Source: Bacteroidales bacterium
Lineage (GTDB): Bacteria; Bacteroidota; Bacteroidia; Bacteroidales; JAADJA01
Reading direction: 5' to 3'
Assembly (NCBI GenBank): GCA_020052415.1
Contig: JAGVPB010000002.1
Coordinates: 1-64,000, forward strand
DNA: 64,000 nt
In this document: positions 29,321-39,045 of the stretch, in pieces
Layout of the letters: each line of letters starts with the position of its first letter
Numbering within the stretch: position 1 is the first letter of the stretch
The notes under the pieces: model-generated
What the model was told of the DNA's origin: nothing
What the model saw: only the letters and a program-made list of their open reading frames with translations
Database searches by the model: none
Made by a program: the position numbers and the translations under genes

Positions 29321-31123
29321 CTAACTCTTCTTACTCTTCTTCCTGTCATGCTCGTCTAAAATGATCTTCCGCAAGCGATACCATTTGGGTGTAACTTCGA
29401 GGTATTCATCGTTTTTGATGTATTCCATGGCTTCTTCCAGTGAGAATTTCAGAGCCGGTGTGATCACGATTTTATCGTCGGAACCGGAAGCCCGCATATT
29501 CGAAAGTTTCTTTGTTTTGATCACATTCACCACAATATCCTCCTGACGGGTGTTTTCGCCAATCACCTGTCCGGCGTACACTTCTTCGAAGGGGTCAATA
29601 AAAAACCTTCCCCTGTCCTGAAGTTTTTCGATTGAGTATGCAATGGCGGTACCTGTTTCCATAACGATCAAGGAGCCGTTCCGGCGGTTTGTAATTTCAC
29701 CTTTCCAGGGTTCGAACCCTTTAAAGCGATGGGCGATGATGGCTTCTCCTTCGGTTGCCGTGAGAATAGGATTTCTTAAACCGATAACCCCCCTTGAAGG
29801 AATCGTGAATTCGAGTAATATCCTGTCGCCCTTGGTTTCGATAGTCAGGATATCGCCTTTGCGTTTGGTAACAATTTCAATGACCCTTCCAGAAAAAGCC
29901 TCCGGCACGTGCACTGTCAGCCTCTCGATGGGTTCATGTCGGATCCCGTCAATTTCTTTGACAATAACATTAGGCTGCCCAAGCTGAAACTCATATCCCT
30001 CGCGCCTCATGGTTTCGACTAGGATTGAAAGATGAAGAATGCCTCTTCCATAAACAATAAATTTATCCGGTGAACCGGTTTCTTCCACCCTCAGTGCAAG
30101 GTTTTTTTCCGTTTCCAGGAAAAGCCTGTCGCGGATGTGCCTTGAAGTGACGTATTTGCCGTCTTTCCCGAAAAAAGGAGAATTATTAATGGTAAACAGC
30201 ATGCTCATGGTAGGCTCATCAACTGCAATATGAGCCAACCCTTCGGGATTTTCAAAATCTGCAATGGTATCGCCGATGTCGAAATTCTCAAGTCCGAACA
30301 CAGCACAAATCTCACCTGCTTCCACCTCCCATTTCACTTTTACTTTACCCAGCCCTTCAAAAAGATACAATTCTTTAATGGTGGATTTAAGTATGGTTCC
30401 GTCCTTTTTAACCACAGACACCTGCATCCCTGCTTTAATAGTTCCTCTCGAAACCTTTCCAACAGCTATCCTGCCCATGTACGAGCTATAATCAAGCGAA
30501 CTTATCTTCATCTGAAGTGTGCCCTGTTTCACTATATATTCCGGAACATAGCTGATAATGGTATCCAGCAAATAACTGATATCGCTTGCCGGCTCTTTCC
30601 AGTCCTTTGCCATCCAGCCCTGCTTGGAAGAACCGTAAACAGTAGGAAAATTGAGTTGCTCCTCTGTTGCTTCGAGGTTGTACATGAGTTCAAAAACTGC
30701 TTCATGGACTTCGTCGGGCGAACAGTTGGGCTTATCCACTTTATTTATGACGACTATCGGCCGAAGACCCAATTCAAGAGCTTTCTGCAAAACAAATCTA
30801 GTCTGGGGCATCGGGCCTTCAAAAGCATCTACAAGCAACAGCACGCCATCTGCCATATTGAGAACCCTCTCGACCTCGCCGCCAAAATCAGAGTGACCGG
30901 GCGTATCTATGATGTTTATTTTAATGCCGTTATACATCACGCTGACATTTTTGGCAAGAATGGTAATTCCCCTTTCCCTCTCCAGGTCATTGGAATCGAG
31001 GATCAGTTCGCGGATTTCCTGGTTATCCCTGAAAAGTTTGGCCTGGTAAAGTATTCTGTCCACCAATGTGGTTTTACCGTGATCAACATGAGCGATGATT
31101 GCGATGTTCCGAACGTTCTTCAT
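29321..31123 (-). CDS. typA: Translational GTPase TypA/BipA
   Basis: NIAIIAHVDHGKTTLVDRIL; RGITILAKN; DTPGHSDFGGEVERVL; NKVDKP. Confidence 0.97.
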   Translation of the reverse strand: MKNVRNIAIIAHVDHGKTTLVDRILYQAKLFRDNQEIRELILDSNDLERERGITILAKNVSVMYNGIKINIIDTPGHSDFGGEVERVLNMADGVLLLVDAFEGPMPQTRFVLQKALELGLRPIVVINKVDKPNCSPDEVHEAVFELMYNLEATEEQLNFPTVYGSSKQGWMAKDWKEPASDISYLLDTIISYVPEYIVKQGTLQMKISSLDYSSYMGRIAVGKVSRGTIKAGMQVSVVKKDGTILKSTIKELYLFEGLGKVKVKWEVEAGEICAVFGLENFDIGDTIADFENPEGLAHIAVDEPTMSMLFTINNSPFFGKDGKYVTSRHIRDRLFLETEKNLALRVEETGSPDKFIVYGRGILHLSILVETMRREGYEFQLGQPNVIVKEIDGIRHEPIERLTVHVPEAFSGRVIEIVTKRKGDILTIETKGDRILLEFTIPSRGVIGLRNPILTATEGEAIIAHRFKGFEPWKGEITNRRNGSLIVMETGTAIAYSIEKLQDRGRFFIDPFEEVYAGQVIGENTRQEDIVVNVIKTKKLSNMRASGSDDKIVITPALKFSLEEAMEYIKNDEYLEVTPKWYRLRKIILDEHDRKKSKKS

Positions 31124-31284
31124 TATATTTATTTAAACAGTGCATTAACGGGCTTTAGCCCAATATTAAAAAAATTTCCGGAGTAGACTTGAGGCTCCAG
31201 GTTTCATTTCACCATAAGTGAGACGGATTTCGGGTTTCAGTTTGCATTAACCGATTCAACTATTTCAACCAAACAATCAAATCA

Positions 31285-31325
31285 AGTCGGTCTCGCCACA
31301 GGCGAGAGCAGTCCACAGTCGGCAA
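31285..31325 (+). repeat. 41-nt hairpin element, copy B (inverted relative to copy A)
   Basis: AGTCGGTCTCGCC ACA GGCGAGAGCAGT CCA CAGTCGGCAA; 36/41 identical to copy A. Confidence 0.9.
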
Positions 31326-31339
31326 TAAGTAATCAACAA

Positions 31340-31398
31340 GTTCAACCTAATTAACCAAATTCAACCAATTTAACCGATTTAACCAATCAACAATTTAA
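31340..31398. repeat. Degenerate ~9-nt array (AATTTAACC-like)
   Basis: GTTCAACC TAATTAACC AAATTCAACC AATTTAACC GATTTAACC AATCAAC AATTTAAC. Confidence 0.8.
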
Positions 31399-31677
31399 CA
31401 GTCTCTCTAATCAAACTCCAAATTCTCCAGTATTCCCATACCCTCTTCAGCTTCATAAAAAACTTAATCTATGCTCCGGAGAAAAGAGTCCGCGAAAGTA
31501 GTACTTTAAGTCATTCCTTTGACAGTTAAACATTTATATTCAGCGAATTGTTTGTATATGACATAAAACCAGGGGGTGCTGATGGATTAAAGATAGTTAT
31601 CAATTGGTTTTCGGGCTTACCCGGATATTACCTTTTTAACGAACTTTGCTGCAATATTTTTTGAAATCACTCTTAAA

Positions 31678-32853
31678 ATGAATTACAATTTCGACGAAAT
31701 CATTGACCGAAAAAACACAGCCTGCCTTAAATGGGATTATTCGAAGGAATTTCTTGGCGAAGATGATGTGATTCCAATGTGGGTAGCCGATATGGATTTT
31801 AAGACCCCGGATTTTATTTCGGATGCAATAAAGAAAAGGGCAAACCATGAAATCTACGGCTATTCAGCCAGGCCCGAAGGATATTTTACTTCAATTATAA
31901 ACTGGCTTGATAAAAAGCATCATTGGAAAGTCGAAAGGGAATGGATCATCTTCAGTCCGGGAATAGTGCCGGCAGTCAATCTTGCGGTTCTTGCATTTAC
32001 TCAACCCGGCGATGAAATTATTGCCCAGCCTCCGGTTTATTTTCCGTTTTTTTCGGCAGTAAAGGATCACGGAAGGATATTGGCTTATAACCAACTGAAG
32101 CTTGAAAACGGGCGGCTTTCAATGGATTTTGAGGATCTTGAAAAAAAGATCAATACCAAAACCAAAATGATCATCATTTCCAATCCGCATAATCCCGGTG
32201 GCAGTGCCTGGACGAAGGCCGAACTTACCCGGCTGGCTGAAATCTGTATCGCAAAAAATGTTTTAATTCTCTCGGATGAAATTCATTCCGACCTTGTATT
32301 TAAACCAATTCATCATACCGTAACAGCAACCCTTTCAAAAGAAATTGCCGACAGGACGATAACCATGATCGCTCCCAGCAAAACTTTCAATCTTGCAGGA
32401 CTTTCCACGTCCTCTGTCATCATTTCCAATCCTGAACTTCGAAACGCATTTAAACGGTCTTTGGAAAATCTCCATCTCGGACAGGGAAATATTTTTGGCG
32501 CTGTTGCCTCTGAAGCAGCATACAGTCATGGAGAGGAATGGCTTGAGCAAATGATGGATTACCTGAAAGGAAATCTGGCTTTTATAGATGATTATCTAAA
32601 AAGAAATATTCCGGGAGTTAAGATGATTACCCCGGAAGCAACTTATATGGTTTGGCTCGATTTCAGGGATTTGAACCTGAAAGGTAAGGATTTAAGGGAT
32701 TTCGTTTTAAAAAAGGCTAAGCTTGGCCTTGTTGACGGTTCGATATTCGGTCCCGGCGGGGAAGGCTTTCAGCGCATGAACATCGCATGCCCTCAAAGTA
32801 TTATAGCAGATGCCATGCACAGGCTTGAACATGCAATAAAAAATCAGTTATGA
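31678..32853 (+). CDS. MalY/PatB-family PLP-dependent aminotransferase (C-S lyase-like)
   Basis: MNYNFDEIIDRKNTACLKWD; MWVADMDFKTPDFI; ISNPHNPGGSAWTKAEL; SDEIHSDLVF; APSKTFNLAGLSTS. Confidence 0.93.
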   Translation: MNYNFDEIIDRKNTACLKWDYSKEFLGEDDVIPMWVADMDFKTPDFISDAIKKRANHEIYGYSARPEGYFTSIINWLDKKHHWKVEREWIIFSPGIVPAVNLAVLAFTQPGDEIIAQPPVYFPFFSAVKDHGRILAYNQLKLENGRLSMDFEDLEKKINTKTKMIIISNPHNPGGSAWTKAELTRLAEICIAKNVLILSDEIHSDLVFKPIHHTVTATLSKEIADRTITMIAPSKTFNLAGLSTSSVIISNPELRNAFKRSLENLHLGQGNIFGAVASEAAYSHGEEWLEQMMDYLKGNLAFIDDYLKRNIPGVKMITPEATYMVWLDFRDLNLKGKDLRDFVLKKAKLGLVDGSIFGPGGEGFQRMNIACPQSIIADAMHRLEHAIKNQL

Positions 32854-33293
32854 ACCAGAGAGATGAAGAACGGCTGATCATGGATTATTTCAGGAAAAAT
32901 TATCCTGATTTTCCGAAAGGGATTCTTGAAAAATCCGAATCGCCTGATTTTATACTTCGTCAGAATCATCATTATTCCATTGGCATTGAGATCACCAGGC
33001 TGCATGAAGCCGGACTGCCAAAGAACAATCCTGGATTTCCCGTCGCCGAGCTGACATTTGAAAATATTGAAGCTTCTGTAAAGAACAAGGAAGGAAAGCT
33101 TGCCCTTTACCGAAAAAAGAAAATCAGCTATTTCTGGCTGATCATAACCACTGATTATATTCGCAATCCGGAACCGGCAAACAATTCGGATTTTATTACC
33201 GGGTGGGAAATAAACTCAGGATTTCACAAGGTTTTTCTCTTTGATTTGTTCGAAAAGAAAATCTATTCGCTAAGGAAAAAACAGGGATCATGA
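32850..33293 (+). CDS. Small PD-(D/E)xK nuclease-like protein of unknown function
   Basis: SPDFILRQNHHYSIGIEITRLHEAG resembles a PD...E-x-T core; ATGA overlap with the upstream aminotransferase. Confidence 0.55.
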   Translation: MNQRDEERLIMDYFRKNYPDFPKGILEKSESPDFILRQNHHYSIGIEITRLHEAGLPKNNPGFPVAELTFENIEASVKNKEGKLALYRKKKISYFWLIITTDYIRNPEPANNSDFITGWEINSGFHKVFLFDLFEKKIYSLRKKQGS

Positions 33294-33312
33294 TAACCGG
33301 TGGTTATTCATT

Positions 33313-34410
33313 TTAATAGTTTACCAGTTCGTAGTTTGCATTTCGTCCGCTTTGTTTTTCGGATTGCAAAATGCCTTTTTCTACCAGGTCTTTTATGTCA
33401 CGAAGGGCCGTATCTGTAGAGATTTTGGTTAATTTTGCCCATTTTGAAGTTTGCAGTTTGCCGTCAAAACCGTCGAGAAGTTTATTTAGCATTAAGCGTT
33501 GTCGTTCGTTAATGGGCGTGTGTTCGTGCAGTTTCCAAAATTCTGCTTTACGCAAAATCTTCTGCGTTGTTTTTTCGGTTTCCTGCAAAGCGTTTTTAAG
33601 GCAATGTAAAAACCAGTCGAGCCATTCGGTAATGTCGTTTGAGCAATACTGCACTTTTTGCAATACTTCGTAATAGCGTTTTCGTTCAGCCAGAATTTGG
33701 CCCGACATACTGTAGAATCGTTCTCCGCTGCCTTCGGCTCTGGCAAGTAACAAATCGGTGATGGCTCTTGCAATTCTACCGTTGCCGTCCTCAAACGGGT
33801 GAATGATAATAAACCAGAAGTGTGCAATGGCGGCTTTTAACACCGAATCTATATTTTCATCGCTATTAAACCAGGTTAAAAACTTGTCCATTTCAGGTTT
33901 TACCAGCTCTGATTTAACGGCTTCGTAATGAATTTTTTCTTTGCCCATTGGGCCCGAAACTACTTGCATTTCGCCTGTGCGGTATTGTCCTACTTCAATT
34001 TTGTAAGGTCCGCTGTGTCCTGTGGGAAAAAGTGCTGCGTGCCAGCCAAACAAACGTTTTTGGGTAAGTGGTTTTTGGTAATTTTGCGTGGCATCCAGCA
34101 TCATTTCCACCACACCTTCTATGTGGCGGCTGCTGGGGACTAAACCTGCTGTGTTGATGCCCAAACTCCTGGCAATGGAGGATCGTACCTGGCTATAATT
34201 GAGCATTTCGCCTTCTATTTCTGATGATTTTACCACATCGAGCGTAAGAGTGGTAAGCGTAGCTTCCTCTTTAGCAGAAAAGCCAAGTGCGTTCATTTGC
34301 CCGCTTATTTTACCCTGGGTGTTGCGTACCTCGCCAAACACAGTATTTATGGCTTTGTCTTGCCAGGTAAACTGCGTCCAGTTTTTATATTGATAAATAT
34401 ATTTTGCCAT
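33313..34410 (-). CDS. Fic-family AMP-transferase, class II, with C-terminal wHTH
   Basis: HPFEDGNGRIARAI Fic motif; N-terminal SSEIEG fits the inhibitory (S/T)xxxE(G/N) helix; C-terminal ISTDTALRDIKDLVEKGILQSE wHTH. Confidence 0.95.
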   Translation of the reverse strand: MAKYIYQYKNWTQFTWQDKAINTVFGEVRNTQGKISGQMNALGFSAKEEATLTTLTLDVVKSSEIEGEMLNYSQVRSSIARSLGINTAGLVPSSRHIEGVVEMMLDATQNYQKPLTQKRLFGWHAALFPTGHSGPYKIEVGQYRTGEMQVVSGPMGKEKIHYEAVKSELVKPEMDKFLTWFNSDENIDSVLKAAIAHFWFIIIHPFEDGNGRIARAITDLLLARAEGSGERFYSMSGQILAERKRYYEVLQKVQYCSNDITEWLDWFLHCLKNALQETEKTTQKILRKAEFWKLHEHTPINERQRLMLNKLLDGFDGKLQTSKWAKLTKISTDTALRDIKDLVEKGILQSEKQSGRNANYELVNY

Positions 34411-34425
34411 TGCTAAATCTTACTT

Positions 34426-34454
34426 TGCGGCAAATATACAAATTATTTACCGCA
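34426..34454. promoter_or_regulatory. 11-bp inverted repeat over the Fic promoter (candidate operator)
   Basis: TGCGGCAAATA - 7 nt - TATTTACCGCA (10/11 complementary). Minus-strand TATATTTG (TAnnTTTG) at 34431..34438. Confidence 0.6.
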
Positions 34455-34676
34455 TATTTGCGTCGTTTAAACGAATTTTTCACCGCAAATCCTTCAGAAC
34501 TTCGAGTGGTCTTTCTATCATTGGCTATACCGGTTCGTATAAGAATAGTAGCCGACTGTGTGGCACTTTCCTGTCAAGTTACAAGAAAGTTGAAGTGGGC
34601 TACAAACCTTGATTTTACAACTATTTCGGCTATTATTTTTATTTCAGGAACGGTAAGCCATCCGGAAATTACCCAT

Positions 34677-34767
34677 TGGGAAATAAACTCAGGATTTCAC
34701 AAAGTTTTTCTTTTCGATATATTTGAGAAGAAAATCTATTCGCTAAGGAAAAAATAGCGATCATGAT
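34677..34767 (+). pseudogene. Diverged 3'-terminal copy of the 32850 nuclease-like gene
   Basis: 82/91 nt identical to 33204..33294; encodes HWEINSGFHKVFLFDIFEKKIYSLRKK versus GWEINSGFHKVFLFDLFEKKIYSLRKK. Confidence 0.85.
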
Positions 34768-34863
34768 TTATTCAAAAGTTACTATCTCATTCCTTTTCAT
34801 CTTTATTGGTTCTGTAAGTTTATAATAATCTTCTTTATCTAAAAGTTTCATTCCGATTATGAG

Positions 34864-35562
34864 TTAAATTTGTTTTGTTTCCTTAACACCCTTAATTAAT
34901 AGCCATAGCATTATTGAAATTTCTCCTAAAGTCCAAATGGGCGTTGCAATTTGGAAAACAAGAGCCTGGTAATTGGGAAGAAGCAGATGTGTAAAACAAT
35001 GTATGACATAGGCAATGCCGTTAAGAATTAAAAATATTCCCAGTATGCGTGGTATAAACCCTGACTTATAAACTAAATAACCAAATGGAAAAAGCCAAAG
35101 CCCCCAGAACATTTCTAAGGTTATTGTTACATAGTCATTTATTTTTAAAAACAATATTGCCATATCTTGTCTCTGACTAAGTTCGAATGTTGTCAAAATA
35201 TTGCCTTTAAAAAGCATCAGGGAAGTAATATTGAGTGCCTCCGTAAAAAAACCGACGGGAATTTGCACAATAACTAATGCTACCAAAAGTTTAGCCTGAC
35301 GCTCGTTTACATGTTTGAACAATCGGTACAGTGTCAAACCAATAAACAGCCAAACGGTGCTGCTGATAATACTATTAATTATACCCGTTCGAAATACAAA
35401 CTCATTGTCAAGGATTTTATTGGCAGTAGCAACGGTATCACCCGGCACAATAGTTTTTGATGGAACATACATAAGGCCATAGATGGCTGTTATTACCCAA
35501 ATAAGATACAGAAGTCCGGCAAGCCGTGCAGTCTTTTTGAGTGAGTGTACCTTATTTTCCAT
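34864..35562 (-). CDS. DUF4386-like membrane protein
   Basis: KKTARLAGLLYLIWVITAIYG; six to seven TMs; typical length. Confidence 0.8.
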   Translation of the reverse strand: MENKVHSLKKTARLAGLLYLIWVITAIYGLMYVPSKTIVPGDTVATANKILDNEFVFRTGIINSIISSTVWLFIGLTLYRLFKHVNERQAKLLVALVIVQIPVGFFTEALNITSLMLFKGNILTTFELSQRQDMAILFLKINDYVTITLEMFWGLWLFPFGYLVYKSGFIPRILGIFLILNGIAYVIHCFTHLLLPNYQALVFQIATPIWTLGEISIMLWLLIKGVKETKQI

Positions 35563-35571
35563 ATTGTGATT

Positions 35572-37230
35572 CTATTTTATCTTTATCGCATCTGCCTGTC
35601 TTCCGCCCTGATTCATAATTGCTTTCGTTACTTTGCCCGAATCGCCCTTGACAAATTCAAGCTGCGCATCATTAACTTTCAAAAAGAATTTATTTTCCGT
35701 ATCGGCAAACATTTCAATTTTGTCCTGTCCCTCTCCTTGTATGAAAAGCTTGTCTTGCTCTTTGGTTACTAAAAAAGAGAATACAGATGGAATTTCATAT
35801 TCACCAACATAAGTTTCCAATATCTTTTCATCCACTTTTATTCCGTTGGGGTCAGGGACAGGTTTATTGGTTTTATTCCAAACCTCGTTTCCGTCCAGTT
35901 TTTGGGTTATTAAATTTTCAATTTTACCCTCTGTATTTCTTGAAAATTCTATCGTTTGCATTGCATTATCATCAAAGAAAAACCTATCCTTTTGATAAGC
36001 TTTCAATATAGATTTTGGTCCTCTGCCAAGTTGTGAATACAACTGATTTTCTGACACAGTAATGATTCGCTGCTGACTTTTTTCATTTTCATAAAGGCCT
36101 GTATAGCCTTGTAAAATCTCATTTTCTACGGGTATTTCTTTGTATTCGTAAGTTTTTCCAGTGGTAAGGGCTGCCAACTTTGAAGCAATTTCCTTTGGGT
36201 AATTGCAATCACAATTGGAGAAAATAGCTACAAAAACATCTTCTTTGGGCAAATAAATTTCAATCGTTCCAAAACCTGTGATAAGACCGCCATGCCATAT
36301 TGAAGGGTTTTCATAAACATAACCTAAACGCCAGCCATAGCCGTAATCTGTTTCTTTTCCATCTGTGAGTTTATACCTTGTAAAGGCTTTATCAAGGTTT
36401 TCCTTTTTTACCAGTTTATAGGAATGAACGGCCTGATGCCATTTAAAAAAATCTTCTACCGTGGATTGTATTGCACCTGCCGAGAAAACATGGGTAATGT
36501 TCCGGGGTTGGGAGTTTTCAAAACCATTATCACCAATACTATAAGCACCAACTCTGTTTTTTATGATTTTTGTGTCACTAGCGTAAAGTGATTTGGTCAT
36601 TCCAAGTGGTTTGAAAAAATTTTCTTCAAGGTATTCCGAATATGGTTTGCCAGTAATTTTTTCGATGATATAACCCAGTAAAAAATAGCCTGAATTACTG
36701 TATTCCCATTTTGTACCTGGGGCAAAAAGCATCGGTAAGTTCTTGAAAAAGTCAATCACTTCGTTTGGTGTGCATTCCAATGCAAGCTTCTTTTCAGGGT
36801 CTTTCATACCTGAAAAATTATGAATACCCGATGTATGCGTCAGCAAATGCTCAATCGTGATTTTATTTCCCTGTGTCGGATAATCGGGAATATACTTTGT
36901 GATTTCATCCTTCAAATTCAATTTTCCCTGTTCCATCAATTGTAATATCGCCATTGCAGTAAATTGTTTACCAATAGAGGCAATCCAGAAAACGTTATCC
37001 ACTTGCATAGGTGAGTTTAATTCCAAATTAGCCATTCCGAATGCTTTCTTATAAATAATCTGGCCATTGCGGGAAACCAAAACAGTTGCTCCCGGTTCAT
37101 TAGTTTTGAATTGTTCCGACAGTATTTTGTCAAAGTAGGCGGCAAGTTGCTCATCGTCTTTTTGTTGAGCATAAGTAAGGTTAAACAAAAGTCCAAATGC
37201 GAGAATTAGTATATGTTTAATTGAATTCAT
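35572..37230 (-). CDS. Serine hydrolase, class C beta-lactamase/PBP-like
   Basis: ASIGKQFTAMAILQL (SxxK), YSNSGY (YxN), HGGLITGFGT; signal peptide. Confidence 0.92.
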   Translation of the reverse strand: MNSIKHILILAFGLLFNLTYAQQKDDEQLAAYFDKILSEQFKTNEPGATVLVSRNGQIIYKKAFGMANLELNSPMQVDNVFWIASIGKQFTAMAILQLMEQGKLNLKDEITKYIPDYPTQGNKITIEHLLTHTSGIHNFSGMKDPEKKLALECTPNEVIDFFKNLPMLFAPGTKWEYSNSGYFLLGYIIEKITGKPYSEYLEENFFKPLGMTKSLYASDTKIIKNRVGAYSIGDNGFENSQPRNITHVFSAGAIQSTVEDFFKWHQAVHSYKLVKKENLDKAFTRYKLTDGKETDYGYGWRLGYVYENPSIWHGGLITGFGTIEIYLPKEDVFVAIFSNCDCNYPKEIASKLAALTTGKTYEYKEIPVENEILQGYTGLYENEKSQQRIITVSENQLYSQLGRGPKSILKAYQKDRFFFDDNAMQTIEFSRNTEGKIENLITQKLDGNEVWNKTNKPVPDPNGIKVDEKILETYVGEYEIPSVFSFLVTKEQDKLFIQGEGQDKIEMFADTENKFFLKVNDAQLEFVKGDSGKVTKAIMNQGGRQADAIKIK

Positions 37231-37324
37231 GATTTTTTTAGTTATTATTAATGTAATTTTTTGTGAGAATGAGTAAACTATTTTTTCTAATGACGACTAA
37301 TGTGGATGCTCCGGTCAGTTATTG

Positions 37325-39022
37325 TCAAACCATCAACACCTTTATATCAGGGAAGCCCATCAGTTTGAGAATAAAATAGGTGACTGCAGCTTCGCTGGGA
37401 TCGTCGGAGTAGCAAACAAGTTCTGCATATCTTGGTACTCCCGCCTTTGAAAGAATTTTCCAGATATCTATCGCAGCTTTGGGCGTACCGTCTGTATTCA
37501 GGAGATCAGTGTACGGGACATGAACAACTTTGCCTTCCTGGGCTTTAACTGGGATATTCTTCCCCGAAGCAATAAATACCTTTGGATAATGGCCTTGGGT
37601 ACTCTTCGAGTCATCAATGATTATGCCTTCGCGGAAATTACCGGAATAATTTGTGGGAAGTATTGATAAGTCGCCGGGTCCCTTTTTGGTGCCCACAACA
37701 GTTGAATCCTTTGTAACGGTGAAACCAAGTTTCTCCCATTCACCAATAGAGTTAATGAAGACAGATACTTTTTTCTGTCCCAATTTCTCTAGCACAAGGA
37801 ATGCCAGAGCCGCATCCCTGGTTAATCCTTCGCCTGAAATTAATACTAATTCCTGATTCATATTTACACCAATCGTACCTAGAATTTCAGCTATCTTGCC
37901 CGGATTGTTGAAATTGCTTGTGAAAATTTCAATTGGGATGTTAAGCGCAAAAGGCAAATGTCCCTGGTTGTATGCAGCTACAGGCCGTACATCCAAGATG
38001 GTGATGTTTGAGATTCCGTACATCCTTGCCATCTGACCGCCCCAAAACTGCAGCCACTGTGATTCTCTCATCAGGAACGGGGCATCGTATGTCCAGATAG
38101 GGAGCTCTCTTTGATCGGACACCCATTCCAATTGAGAGCCAGGGTAAAGTTTCACCATAGGGTAATCCAGCAGAAACTTAAGTGCGAAGAAAGGCACACT
38201 GGCGGCTATTCCACCACCGCAAGTGGTGTAAATATGCTGTTCTGGATTGATGTCCAAATAAGCAAGAATTTTTTTTATTTCTTCAATGGATTTGAAGGTC
38301 TTATCAGGATTGTAAAAATCGGCACTAGGCAGCATGATGGCATTTGGGATATGGCCCGGCTTGCTAAAGAATTGGAGTCCTCCATAATGCCAGTCGGGAT
38401 CCAGGGCTTCTAATAAAACATTGTTTTGAGGATCTCCGCAGGCTGTAAGGAACTCCGGCAGCTCAACCCTTACTTTTTCGTTAATCCTCCTGATGGTGAA
38501 AGAACCTTTCTTCGGTACAGGTGTCGGGTCCTTCGTAACCGGCATTCCTGACTCCTGCCACTTTGAGAGCCCACCGTCCAGAATGAAAAGGTTTTTTGAC
38601 GGGAACCCGTAATAATGTAGAGAGAAAAAGAGCCTTGAGGCCATGAAAGTGCCACCCTGATCATACATGACTATCTTTTTCCCGGGACTTATTCCCCAGG
38701 ACTGATAATGTTTTTCTATCTCAGCGACAGGTATTTCATTGACACCATAGGTAAATATATCGTAACTGATAGCGCCTGGAATGTGTTTTGTAGCGTATAT
38801 CTGGGTGGGTGACGCATCAAGTAACACGACACCAGCATTTTTAAGATTTTTCTCAAGCCAGGCGACGCTGACTAGGTTTCCTCTGATTCCTTCTTGCGCC
38901 ATCAAAGGTTGCAACAGGAGTATGCAGACTGCAAAAGAAAGAAGAAAGCAATACTTCAAAATCTTCATTACATTGATCTTCAGATCCTCTAAAATTCTAA
39001 CGGACATTTTGTTTGTGTTCAT
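37325..39022 (-). CDS. Exported multidomain rhodanese-like sulfurtransferase (about four domains)
   Basis: Loops YDQGGTFMASR, YTTCGGGIAAS, ISGEGLTRDAA and CYSDDPSEAA; signal peptide YCFLLSFAVCILLLQPLMAQ. Confidence 0.88.
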   Translation of the reverse strand: MNTNKMSVRILEDLKINVMKILKYCFLLSFAVCILLLQPLMAQEGIRGNLVSVAWLEKNLKNAGVVLLDASPTQIYATKHIPGAISYDIFTYGVNEIPVAEIEKHYQSWGISPGKKIVMYDQGGTFMASRLFFSLHYYGFPSKNLFILDGGLSKWQESGMPVTKDPTPVPKKGSFTIRRINEKVRVELPEFLTACGDPQNNVLLEALDPDWHYGGLQFFSKPGHIPNAIMLPSADFYNPDKTFKSIEEIKKILAYLDINPEQHIYTTCGGGIAASVPFFALKFLLDYPMVKLYPGSQLEWVSDQRELPIWTYDAPFLMRESQWLQFWGGQMARMYGISNITILDVRPVAAYNQGHLPFALNIPIEIFTSNFNNPGKIAEILGTIGVNMNQELVLISGEGLTRDAALAFLVLEKLGQKKVSVFINSIGEWEKLGFTVTKDSTVVGTKKGPGDLSILPTNYSGNFREGIIIDDSKSTQGHYPKVFIASGKNIPVKAQEGKVVHVPYTDLLNTDGTPKAAIDIWKILSKAGVPRYAELVCYSDDPSEAAVTYFILKLMGFPDIKVLMV

Positions 39023-39045
39023 TTTTTCTCGTTTTTAATTATCAA

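Noticed and set aside
30230-31186. 318-aa ORF antisense to typA
   Set aside because: Fully antisense to a strong conserved CDS; composition looks like shadow coding.
34404-34757. 117-aa ORF beside the Fic promoter as an intact gene
   Set aside because: Only the last ~28 residues match the nuclease-like protein; the rest reads through the Fic promoter, so it is treated as a remnant.
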